NCBI RefSeq assembly: GCF_021129305.1
Contig: NZ_JAJOMB010000030.1
Span: 47,085 to 111,084 of the forward strand
Source: Kineosporia babensis
Lineage (GTDB): Bacteria > Actinomycetota > Actinomycetes > Actinomycetales > Kineosporiaceae
Direction of reading: 5' to 3'
DNA: 64,000 nt
The notes below the pieces were generated by a model, which did not search any database, was not told the DNA's origin, and saw nothing but the letters and a program-made list of their open reading frames with translations. Of the stretch, positions 16,370-23,529 are shown piece after piece. Each line of letters begins with the position of its first letter. Position 1 is the first letter of the stretch. The position numbers and the translations under genes were made by a program.

Positions 16370-17239
16370 GTGAAGCGCCGTCGCGTCATCCTGAACACCG
16401 ACGCCAAGAACGAGGCCGACGACCAGTACGCGATCGTCCACGCCCTGTTGTCCCCCTCGCTCGACGTCCGCGGGCTGATCCCGGCGCATTTCGGCGAGCA
16501 CCGCACCACCCGCAGCATGGAGGAGTCCCGGGAGGAGATCGACCGGCTGCTGGGCCTGATGGGCCTGGACGTGCCGGTGGCCAACGGAGCCTCGCGGGCG
16601 ATCCCCGACGAGTACACCCCCAACGACAGCCACGGCGCCCGGCTGATCATCGAGGAGAGCTGGCTGGCCTCGGGCAACGACCCGCTCTACATCGGCTTCC
16701 TGGGCCCGCTGACCGACATGGCCTCGGCGATCCTGCTGGACCCGACCATCGTCGAGCGGCCGGTGGTGGTGATCTGGATCGGCGGGACCGGGTACGACGG
16801 CCTGGACTCCTGGAACGGCCTGGAGTTCAACCTGGGCAACGACATCGCCGCCGCCAATGTGGTGATGACTTCCGGGATCACCGTCTGGCAGATCCCGCGC
16901 AACGTGTTCTCGCAGGTGTCGGTGGGTTACGCGGAGCTGGAGGAGAAGCTGCGCGGCACCAGCGCACTGGCCGACTACCTGATCGACCAGCTGGTGGAGT
17001 GGAACACCCAGCACCACCCGGACGCGATCGAGTCACGCACGCTGGGCGACTCCCCCGTGGTCGGGCTGATGCTGTTCCCGGGCGGCTGCAGCTTCCGGCT
17101 CAGACCCGCGCCGCGTTTCGACACCGAGGGCTACTACGTGCGGGGCGCGGGCCATCCGATGCGGGTGATCGAGACCGTCGACGTGCGGTTCCTGCTCGAG
17201 GACATGTTCGCCAAGATCCGCCGCTTCGGACGTTCCTAG
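16370..17239 (+). CDS. nucleoside hydrolase-like protein
   Basis: A 289-residue protein of the inosine-uridine nucleoside hydrolase superfamily. The Ca-binding N-terminal motif is NTDAKNEADDQYAI, with Asp11, Asp17 and Asp18, and LNTD replaces the usual DTD. Further expected segments are FLGPLTDMASAI and GIEFN-like GLEFNLGNDIAAAN. I chose GTG 16370 because GGAG lies five bases before it; an in-frame ATG at 16307 overlaps the operator region less plausibly. It would cleave the N-glycosidic bond of nucleosides or an analogue. It is divergent from the SDR-TetR operon and shares its palindromic operators, so the two are probably co-regulated. Confidence 0.8.
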   Translation: MKRRRVILNTDAKNEADDQYAIVHALLSPSLDVRGLIPAHFGEHRTTRSMEESREEIDRLLGLMGLDVPVANGASRAIPDEYTPNDSHGARLIIEESWLASGNDPLYIGFLGPLTDMASAILLDPTIVERPVVVIWIGGTGYDGLDSWNGLEFNLGNDIAAANVVMTSGITVWQIPRNVFSQVSVGYAELEEKLRGTSALADYLIDQLVEWNTQHHPDAIESRTLGDSPVVGLMLFPGGCSFRLRPAPRFDTEGYYVRGAGHPMRVIETVDVRFLLEDMFAKIRRFGRS

Positions 17240-17269
17240 CCCTCAGCTTCGGACGTTCGTAGCTCTCAG
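17224..17269. repeat. tandem 23-base duplication at a convergent gene junction
   Basis: The unit CTTCGGACGTTC(C/G)TAG(C)... occurs twice in tandem at 17224-17246 and 17247-17269, with two differences that I can count. The first copy holds the end and stop of the nucleoside hydrolase-like gene; the second holds the trpF stop on the other strand. It appears to be a small local duplication. Confidence 0.7.
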
Positions 17270-17874
17270 CTGCGGGCGTTGGCGATGAACGCGCGGATCT
17301 TCGCGTGATCCTTGGTCCCGCGCGCGGATTCGACCCCACTGGAGACGTCCACACCGTCCGGCCGGAGCCCGCCGACCTGGGCCCGGACGTTCTCGACGGT
17401 GAGCCCACCGGCCAGGATCCAGGGCTCGGTGGGCCGATTGCCGAACTGCGCGAAGGCCTCGGCCCCGATCAGCTGCCCGTGGCCGGGCTCCGGGGCGTCG
17501 AGCAGGAGCCGGGCCGAAATGGAGGACGCGTGCGGGCCGGCCGCGTACTCGGCCAGCGAGAGAGCGCGGATCACCGAAAACCCCTCGCTGATCGCGCGCT
17601 GCAGATCCTCGTCGCCCTCGCCGCCGTGGAACTGCACGGTGCCCACACCGCTCTCGTGCGCCACCTTCAGCACCTGCTCGACCGGGAGCTTGCGCACCAC
17701 CAGAACGGTCTCGACGCCGCTGTCACCCAGACCGTCGATGATCGCCCGGATGCCCGCCGCGTCGATGTGCCGGGGGCTGGCCGGGTGGTGCACGAACCCG
17801 ATCGCGTCGGCGCCGGCGTCCAGCGCCACGCGGGCCGTCTCCAGGTCACGGATGCCACAGATCTTCACGAACAC
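17266..17874 (-). CDS. trpF: phosphoribosylanthranilate isomerase
   Basis: A 202-residue single-domain (beta/alpha)8 enzyme that converts N-(5-phosphoribosyl)anthranilate to CdRP in tryptophan synthesis. The start FVKICGI carries the catalytic Cys (residue 6); LLLDAPEPG near 127 carries the catalytic Asp; VQFHG and GGLTVENV, GVDVSSGVE complete the phosphate-binding and C-terminal signature. It is not beside other trp genes: it lies nine bases after an LLM oxidoreductase in the same operon. Most actinobacteria use PriA for both HisA and TrpF reactions and lack a separate trpF, so its presence is notable. Confidence 0.93.
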   Translation of the reverse strand: MFVKICGIRDLETARVALDAGADAIGFVHHPASPRHIDAAGIRAIIDGLGDSGVETVLVVRKLPVEQVLKVAHESGVGTVQFHGGEGDEDLQRAISEGFSVIRALSLAEYAAGPHASSISARLLLDAPEPGHGQLIGAEAFAQFGNRPTEPWILAGGLTVENVRAQVGGLRPDGVDVSSGVESARGTKDHAKIRAFIANARS

Positions 17875-17883
17875 GCTGGGAGC

Positions 17884-18915
17884 TTAAGGCATGCCCTGGT
17901 CGCCGCCGGTGGCTTTCCAGCCCAGTTCCGGGGCGATCAGGTGGACGGCGTCGTGCAGGATCTGCTCGTAGTCCTCGCGGACGAACTCGTAGGGCAGCTC
18001 CAGCCTCAGCTCGGTGACCTCCTCCAGCACCGGGTCTGCGTGCAACTGCTCCAGGATCTGCTCGGCGGTACCGACCAGATCGCGGGCGAACAGCACCCGC
18101 CGGTCCCCCAGCACAGCCGGCTTGAGAGTGCGCTCGTGCCGGCTCTCGGCGTACTCCTGGTACCGCTTGCGGCTGGCCGGGCCGGCGCTGTCGGTGGGCA
18201 CGATCACCCGGCCCAGCGCGATCCGCCGCCGGCCGCCGGAGCGCTCGCGGAACTCGTTGACCAGCCGCACCTGGCTGGCCCCGAAGTCGTCGCCGGCCTC
18301 GGCGAAGACGATGTTGCCGGTGAGCAGGTTCAGTCCGTTCTCCCCGGCCCAGCGGATCGATCGGCCGCTGCCGCCGCCGTACCAGATCCGGTTCTCCAGC
18401 CCGCGGCTGTAGGGCTGCAGCCGCGGGCGCTGCACGTTGCCCGGTGAGTGGATCACCGTGTCCTCGTCACCGATGAACGCGCCGCGCAGGTTGTCGGTGA
18501 ACCGGGTGATCCGGCCGTAGGACAGGTCGAACTGCCGCCAGTCGCCGTCGAAGACCAGGTCCCCGATCAGATCGGCGTGCGGCGGAACCCCCGCGCTCAG
18601 CCCGACCTGCAGCCGCCCCTGCGAGAGCACGTCCGACAGCGACAGATCCTCGGCCAGCCGGAACGGGCTCTCGTAGCCGATCGGGATGACCGCGGTACCC
18701 AGCTCGACCCGCCGGGTGCGCTGACCGGCTGCGGCCAGGAACACCGCCGCCGAGCCCACCCCGTGCTCCAGGTGACGCTGCCGGATCCAGGCGCCGTCGA
18801 AGCCCAGGCGCTCGCCGAACTCGAACAGCTGCAGGGTGTCTTCCAGGCCGCCGTAGGGATCGTCGTCGTCGAAGTTGCCGGGCGTCAGGAACGCCAGGGA
18901 GCTGATCGCGGGCAT
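17884..18915 (-). CDS. LLM-class flavin-dependent oxidoreductase
   Basis: A bacterial luciferase-like monooxygenase of about 343 residues. It uses reduced flavin to oxidise a small substrate. Family features include the N-terminal strand AISSLAFLTPGNF, the WIRQRHLEHGVGSAAVFLAAAGQRTRRVELGTAVIP block, and the flavin-phosphate segment YGGGSGRSIRWAGENGLNL. I chose the ATG at 18915, with GGAAAGG six bases before it, over the in-frame ATG at 18936, which lies inside the operator-like repeat. It is followed by trpF after nine bases. An inverted repeat at 18935-18959 overlaps its promoter region. Confidence 0.88.
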   Translation of the reverse strand: MPAISSLAFLTPGNFDDDDPYGGLEDTLQLFEFGERLGFDGAWIRQRHLEHGVGSAAVFLAAAGQRTRRVELGTAVIPIGYESPFRLAEDLSLSDVLSQGRLQVGLSAGVPPHADLIGDLVFDGDWRQFDLSYGRITRFTDNLRGAFIGDEDTVIHSPGNVQRPRLQPYSRGLENRIWYGGGSGRSIRWAGENGLNLLTGNIVFAEAGDDFGASQVRLVNEFRERSGGRRRIALGRVIVPTDSAGPASRKRYQEYAESRHERTLKPAVLGDRRVLFARDLVGTAEQILEQLHADPVLEEVTELRLELPYEFVREDYEQILHDAVHLIAPELGWKATGGDQGMP

Positions 18916-18934
18916 GCGCTGCCTTTCCGAAGGC

Positions 18935-18959
18935 ATTGTCTACTGACCAACTAGACAAT
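18935..18959. promoter_or_regulatory. TetR/MarR-type operator candidate upstream of LLM-trpF
   Basis: ATTGTCTA and TAGACAAT are perfect inverted repeats separated by nine bases. The whole 25-base site begins 20 bases upstream of the LLM start at 18915. The GTCTA...TAGAC form is common in TetR-family operators. No regulator gene is adjacent, so it would be controlled by a distant one. Confidence 0.65.
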
Positions 18960-19016
18960 ACGTCAGAGTCGGCGGAATGTCCCTTACTCACCCCAGAACT
19001 GACGACGGCGGGCTGC

Positions 19017-19610
19017 TCAGAGGCCAGTGGCCGGGCGCCGCGGGCGCCGCATGTAGGCCAGGGTTCCGATCACCGCCAGACCGGCCGCCGCGACGCCGGC
19101 GGCGATCGAGTCGGCCGGCTGAATCATGAAGGTGAGTGCCTGCAGCATGGGCCGGTCGTCGGGTGCGCCCCAGAACAGGTTCACCGCGCTCAGCACCACC
19201 GGCCCGAACCAGGCGCGCTGGGATCCCAGCGCGCCTGCGGTCAGGGCGGTCAGCCCCAGGGCCCCGGCCACGTCCCGGATCAGGAACCCGAGCGGGCCGA
19301 ACCGCATCGGAGTCAGCAGCGAGATCGCGAAAAGGCCGGACAGCAGTGCGAAAGCGATCAGCAGATGCAGGGCCCGCACCCGGGGCCAGGGCCGGGCACC
19401 GGTCTCGTCCAGCGACTCGTCGTAGCCGGCCAGGGTGCCGGCGACCGCGACGCAGGCGAGCGCGATGCTCAGGGCCGAGATCCGCTCGCCGATCTGTTCT
19501 CCGGTGGAGAAGACGAGCCAGCCCAGCCACATGGCGGTGGTCGCGGCGAAGGCCACCGCCAGGGCCTGGGGTACGTGGCGGGCTCGCAGGTGCAGCATCA
19601 CGTGGTTCAC
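19017..19610 (-). CDS. hypothetical membrane protein, ABC exporter operon
   Basis: A 197-residue integral membrane protein with about five or six hydrophobic segments (for example ALAVAFAATTAMWLGWLVF, LSIALACVAVAGTLAGY, LHLLIAFALLSGLFAISLL). I recognise no family. It overlaps the upstream ABC membrane subunit by 4 bases and is the last gene of the sigma/anti-sigma/ABC operon that starts at 23119, so it is likely an accessory or second membrane subunit of that transporter. It ends in an Arg-rich tail. Confidence 0.75.
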   Translation of the reverse strand: MNHVMLHLRARHVPQALAVAFAATTAMWLGWLVFSTGEQIGERISALSIALACVAVAGTLAGYDESLDETGARPWPRVRALHLLIAFALLSGLFAISLLTPMRFGPLGFLIRDVAGALGLTALTAGALGSQRAWFGPVVLSAVNLFWGAPDDRPMLQALTFMIQPADSIAAGVAAAGLAVIGTLAYMRRPRRPATGL

Positions 19611-20956
19611 GAGACGGTTCCCGTCACGTCGGCCAGCAGGTCGGCCCTGAGGTCACCGGTGCACCCGGTCGCGTTGCGGTAGTAGGTGGCGATCTGCTCG
19701 GCCTGCTGCTGGGGTGGGAGGGCGGTCAGGGCGGCATAGGCATCGGCGAACCGCTCGTCGGGCCAGTTCTCGCCCCTGGGGGCGTCCACCTGGTCCGTCA
19801 GCCAGGTTCCGGCCAGGTCCCAGGCCAGCGAACGATCGCTGTAGTCCTCGAAGCTGGCGTCGGAAGGTGGCTCGCAGGCCGGTGCCATGGCCTCGCGCAG
19901 TGTCTCGAAAGTGATCAGCCCGGGTTCCTCGAGTCGTCCCGCAGCGCCGAGAACTATTTCGAATCCCAGGGTCTGCCGGTCCGGGGACCCGGACTCGGCC
20001 CGTACCTCGGTGGCCGCGGTGGGGGCCGACGGCAGCGTCTCCATCGCCTTCAGGGCCTGGCGGATCGGGGGTGTCAGGTCTTCCAGAAGCCCGGAGTGCA
20101 CCCGCATGACGCACACCCGGGGCTCGCCCTCGGCGCAGACCGGCCGCATCGCCTCGGGGTCTTCCCGGAAGGCGGTGTCCCAGCCGTCTGGGGTCGGGGC
20201 CGGCAGCAGGGGGAAGGTGACCATCAGGGCCAACGTTGCCGGCACGACGGCGAGGGCTCGTCCGCGCCGGTGCCGGGCGAGCGTGAAGCAGAACGCGCTG
20301 AAGGCCAGGGCCGTCAGCCAGAAGGCCTGCAGGGCGCTCAGCGACAGCGGCAGTTGCACCCAGTCCTGCTGGTAGGGGGCGGAGATGGTGGCCAGCAGCA
20401 GGCCCGGGTCGTGGGTGTTGCTGAGCAGGTCGAACTCCTGCAGCGCGGCCCCGATCATGAAGGTGATCAGGGTGAGCCCGGGAGCGGTGAAGCGGCTGGG
20501 AACCGCCCGGCCCACCGCCAGACCGGTCCAGGCGGCGGTGATCAGGGACAGTGCTCCCACCCCGGCCGCGGCCAGACCGGGCAGGGTCAGGTAGGGCTGT
20601 GCCGGGGACAGCCACAGCCGCACGGATCCGGCCAGGAGCGTGAGCAGGTAGGCCAGGCTCACCGTGACGGCGAGGGCGATGGCGACCGGAGCCAGTTGCG
20701 CCGCCGCCGGGCGGGCGCTGGTGGTCATGAGTTCGGCCACGCCCCGGCTCTGTTCCCGCCGGGCCTGCCAGGCTCCCGCCCCGGCCGCCAGCGGCCACAG
20801 AATGAGGAGGGAATCGCGCAGGGTGTAGGACAGCGCAGCCCAGCCGCCGTACCGGAAGTAGCCGCCGGCCAGGATGGTGAACGCCCCGAACGCCAGCAGA
20901 GCCAGCCCGATGCCCAGGGCGACCGAACGGCGCAGTTCGATCCGCAGCGCCCGCAT
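19607..20956 (-). CDS. ABC-2-like membrane subunit with large extracytoplasmic part
   Basis: A 449-residue membrane protein. Several hydrophobic helices occupy residues about 10-310 (for example ALGIGLALLAFGAFTILAGG, YLLTLLAGSVRLWL, GVGALSLITAAWTGLAVG). The C-terminal 150 residues are hydrophilic, include two Cys (VCAEGEPRVCVM) and end with AEQIATYYRNATGCTGDLRADLLADV. Its start overlaps the ATPase stop by one base. Context makes it the transmembrane part of the ABC exporter encoded with a sigma/anti-sigma pair. I do not recognise a substrate. Confidence 0.8.
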   Translation of the reverse strand: MRALRIELRRSVALGIGLALLAFGAFTILAGGYFRYGGWAALSYTLRDSLLILWPLAAGAGAWQARREQSRGVAELMTTSARPAAAQLAPVAIALAVTVSLAYLLTLLAGSVRLWLSPAQPYLTLPGLAAAGVGALSLITAAWTGLAVGRAVPSRFTAPGLTLITFMIGAALQEFDLLSNTHDPGLLLATISAPYQQDWVQLPLSLSALQAFWLTALAFSAFCFTLARHRRGRALAVVPATLALMVTFPLLPAPTPDGWDTAFREDPEAMRPVCAEGEPRVCVMRVHSGLLEDLTPPIRQALKAMETLPSAPTAATEVRAESGSPDRQTLGFEIVLGAAGRLEEPGLITFETLREAMAPACEPPSDASFEDYSDRSLAWDLAGTWLTDQVDAPRGENWPDERFADAYAALTALPPQQQAEQIATYYRNATGCTGDLRADLLADVTGTVS

Positions 20957-21750
20957 CAGCCCCAGCCTCCGGCCTGCCCCAGGGCCGCGCTGTAGCCGCG
21001 CTCGGTCGGGCTGTCCCCCGGGTCGTCCGGGCCGCCGAGTGCGCTCAGCTGGGCCGGGGTGCCCTGCCAGACCTGGCGGCCGGAGGCCATGACGATGACG
21101 TTCGAGCAGGCCGCGCTGACGTCCTCGACCAGGTGGGTGGAGACCAGGACGCAGGTGTCACCGCCGATCTCGCGCAGCAGGTCACGGAATCCGACGCGCT
21201 GGGCCGGGTCCAGGCCCACGGTCGGCTCGTCCAGCAGGACCAGGCGGGGATCGTGCACGATCGCCTGGGCGATGCCGACCCGGCGCAGCATCCCGCCGGA
21301 GAGGGCCTTGAGCTTCTTGTCGGCGTGGGAGCTCAGGGCGACCCGGTCGATCGCCCGTTGCCCGGCGGCCGTCACCTGCCGGTCGGGCATCTCCTTCAGC
21401 CAGGCCATGTACTCGATGAACTCGCGCACGGTGAAGCGTGGGTAGAAGCCGAAGTGCTGCGGCAGATACCCCAGTTCACGCCGGATCTCACGCAGGTCGG
21501 AGCCTTTGGCGGTGCCCCGGCCGAGCAGCTGCAACTGCCCGCCGGCCGGGGGCAGCACCGTGGCCAGGGCCCGGATCAGGGTGGTCTTGCCGGCACCGTT
21601 TGGGCCCAGCAGGCCGTGCACGCCGGTGCTGAGCCTGAGGTCGAGGCCGTCGACCGCCATCGTGCGTCCGGCCCGGACCTTCAGGTCCTCGGCCTCGACC
21701 GGCCACGCGTACTGGGTGGGCGCGGTCTCCGCGGCACTGACCGATCGCAT
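20956..21750 (-). CDS. ABC exporter ATP-binding protein
   Basis: A 264-residue ATPase of the CcmA/NatA drug-exporter type. Walker A GPNGAGKTT lies at 49-57, the signature LSGGML near 160 and Walker B LVLLDEPTVGLD near 184-195. LGYLPQHFGFYPRFTVREFIEYMAWLK is typical of ATPases that pair with ABC-2 permeases. The ATG at 21750 is preceded by GAAGGGA. It probably energises the membrane proteins encoded at 19607-20956 and 19017-19610, and its expression would depend on the ECF sigma factor encoded upstream. Confidence 0.92.
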   Translation of the reverse strand: MRSVSAAETAPTQYAWPVEAEDLKVRAGRTMAVDGLDLRLSTGVHGLLGPNGAGKTTLIRALATVLPPAGGQLQLLGRGTAKGSDLREIRRELGYLPQHFGFYPRFTVREFIEYMAWLKEMPDRQVTAAGQRAIDRVALSSHADKKLKALSGGMLRRVGIAQAIVHDPRLVLLDEPTVGLDPAQRVGFRDLLREIGGDTCVLVSTHLVEDVSAACSNVIVMASGRQVWQGTPAQLSALGGPDDPGDSPTERGYSAALGQAGGWG

Positions 21751-21779
21751 GCTGTCGTTCCCTTCGTGAGAGCAGTGGT

Positions 21780-22580
21780 TCAGAGGCGGGCGTAGCCGCG
21801 CGCCCGGATCGCGACCACCGCGGCGGCGATCAGGCACAGGGCGCCCCAGACGGGGGTGGCCGACGAGCTCAGCACCGGCGGTACGTCGGCGCTCCAGAAG
21901 CTGGGGAGCAGCACGCCCACCGTCCACAGGGCCCAGATCCCCACCGCCGCATTGGTCACGCCGAGCTTCTCGCTCAGGGCCAGGGTGCTGAGGGTCAGGC
22001 CCAGGCAGGGCAGCAGCCACAGGGCCGGGGCCAGCCCGATCATGAAGCTCACCAGCAGCAGGGCCGGGATGATCACGAGCAGGACGGCCAGGGTGCGGCG
22101 CAGCAGCATCCACAGGCCGACCCGGGGCGATCCGGCCAGCAGTTCCCAGGCCGGGTCGGCGTACCTGCTCCAGCTACCGGCCACCGGCAGCAGCGGCAGC
22201 ACCGGGGCCAGGAGCAGCACCATCGAGGTCTCTCCCGGCGACACCCGGCTGAGCAGCCAGGCCGCGGCCAGGACGCCCAGGGCCATGCCCGTCCACGGGG
22301 CCAGCGACCAGGCCGCCCAGCGCTGCCTGACCGCGAAGCGGGCCGGAGCCGGGGCCGGTGGCGGCCCGGCCGCGATCTGCAGGTCCAGGCCGTCGGCCAC
22401 CCGGGCCAGCAGATCCGCGCCTGAAGGATCCACCCGGGCCAGGATGCCGGTCTGCTGCTGACGGCACTGCTCGCAGGTCTCCAGATGGGCCTCGATCGAC
22501 CACACCTCGGCGTCGTCCAGGCCGGGATCGCCGGCCGTGTACAACTCCAGGGCGAGCACCTCGGGGTGCTGAGTACTCAT
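21780..22580 (-). CDS. membrane anti-sigma factor with zinc-finger (ZAS) domain
   Basis: A 266-residue protein. The cytoplasmic N-terminus contains the anti-sigma zinc motif HLETCEQC (His32, Cys36, Cys39), which binds and inhibits an ECF sigma factor. From about residue 90 on there are six membrane helices (for example GMALGVLAAAWLL, TLAVLLVIIPALLLVSFMIGL). Most ZAS anti-sigmas have only one or no membrane helix, so the large membrane part suggests that it senses membrane state or transporter activity. It overlaps the sigma gene by 4 bases and is followed after 29 bases by the ABC ATPase. Confidence 0.88.
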   Translation of the reverse strand: MSTQHPEVLALELYTAGDPGLDDAEVWSIEAHLETCEQCRQQQTGILARVDPSGADLLARVADGLDLQIAAGPPPAPAPARFAVRQRWAAWSLAPWTGMALGVLAAAWLLSRVSPGETSMVLLLAPVLPLLPVAGSWSRYADPAWELLAGSPRVGLWMLLRRTLAVLLVIIPALLLVSFMIGLAPALWLLPCLGLTLSTLALSEKLGVTNAAVGIWALWTVGVLLPSFWSADVPPVLSSSATPVWGALCLIAAAVVAIRARGYARL

Positions 22581-23119
22581 GACAATGCCTCCCTGAGCAC
22601 CGCTCGGGCACGCCGGGCCCGGGTCTTCACCGTGCCCTCGGCCACGCCGAGCAGCACGGACGTCTCACGCGCGGTCAGGCCGTCCAGCACCATGGCCTTC
22701 AGCACCTGCCGTAGTTCTGGGGGCAGGGCCAGCAGGGCCCGCTCCATCTCCCCGGACACCTGCCCGGCCAGCACCACTTCCTCGGCCGCCGGTGCGGTCG
22801 CCACCGGTTCCTCGCTGCTGATCACGACCTCCGCCTCCCGGTAGCGGCGCCGGTAGGCGTCCACCAGCCGGCGTGAGGCGATCGACCACAACCAGCCGGC
22901 CGACGTCTCCTCCTGCCCGGAGAAGGACCCCGCCGCCCGCCACACCGACAGGTAGGTGTCCTGCAGCACCTCGGCCACCAGCTCGTCGTCCGAGCAGCGC
23001 CGGCGCAGCCGCACCAGCAGCCAGGCGGACGTGCACCGGTACAGCTCGTCGAACGCAGCACGGTCTCCCTGGCTCACCCGGCGCAGCAACGCCGCCTCGT
23101 TCACCGGTCCGGTTCTCAC
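22577..23119 (-). CDS. ECF-subfamily RNA polymerase sigma factor
   Basis: A sigma-70 family factor of about 180 residues with regions 2 and 4 only. Region 2 shows DRAAFDELYRCTSAWLLVRL and DTYLSVWRAAGSF; region 4 shows LPPELRQVLKAMVLDGLTARETSVLLGVAEGTVKTRARRAR with its helix-turn-helix. I chose GTG 23119 because GGAGG lies five bases before it; GTG 23125 is in frame but too close to that site. The anti-sigma gene follows with a 4-base overlap. It probably autoregulates this operon of anti-sigma and ABC exporter genes. Confidence 0.93.
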   Translation of the reverse strand: MRTGPVNEAALLRRVSQGDRAAFDELYRCTSAWLLVRLRRRCSDDELVAEVLQDTYLSVWRAAGSFSGQEETSAGWLWSIASRRLVDAYRRRYREAEVVISSEEPVATAPAAEEVVLAGQVSGEMERALLALPPELRQVLKAMVLDGLTARETSVLLGVAEGTVKTRARRARAVLREALS

Positions 23120-23171
23120 TTCCACCTCCCATCAGTCGGGATCCCTCATTCTCAGGGATTGCCTCCCGGGC

Positions 23172-23185
23172 GTGATCTGGATCAC
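23172..23185. promoter_or_regulatory. CRP/GlxR-like box near sigma operon
   Basis: GTGATCTGGATCAC fits GTGA-N6-TCAC, the core of CRP-family sites, and is itself a perfect inverted repeat with a two-base centre. It is 53 bases upstream of the sigma start (23119). A cAMP-responsive regulator is the usual ligand for such sites in actinobacteria. Confidence 0.55.
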
Positions 23186-23445
23186 TCCCGGGCGGATCAG
23201 CGGTCCGCCCGCTCACCGTCCGGGGCGACCGCATCTCCGAGAATTCTGATGAGATCGAACACGGAAACGTTCGAAGGTGAGCCGAGGTCGTCCAAAAGTC
23301 CCGAAACGAAGGCCATCTCACTGCTCCACAGTCCGAACATCAGAGAATCAGCACCTTTCCGCCCTCAGCTCACGAACCGGAGGCCCGGTTGCGCCCGACT
23401 CCCTGCCAGTCGATTCCCTGAAGCCTTCGGGATTGCATCGCGCCG

Positions 23446-23459
23446 GTGACCCGCATCAC
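23446..23459. promoter_or_regulatory. CRP/GlxR-like box near mptB operon
   Basis: GTGACCCGCATCAC fits GTGA-N6-TCAC, about 70 bases upstream of the mannosyltransferase start at 23530. A second site of this kind in the same intergenic region makes chance less likely. Confidence 0.5.
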
Positions 23460-23529
23460 ATCCGCCAAAGTGACCCAGGCCATACGCCCCACGCAATCCG
23501 GCCCGGAACGAACCGCCGACTAACCGGGC

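Larger units (their letters stand above)
23126..23529. other. 404-base divergent intergenic region
   Basis: The gap between the sigma operon and the mptB-like operon holds no gene that I can support. It contains two GTGA-N6-TCAC boxes (23172-23185, 23446-23459) and a 6-7-6 inverted repeat ATCCCT/AGGGAT at 23141-23159 just upstream of the sigma gene. Both promoters must lie here. Confidence 0.6.
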
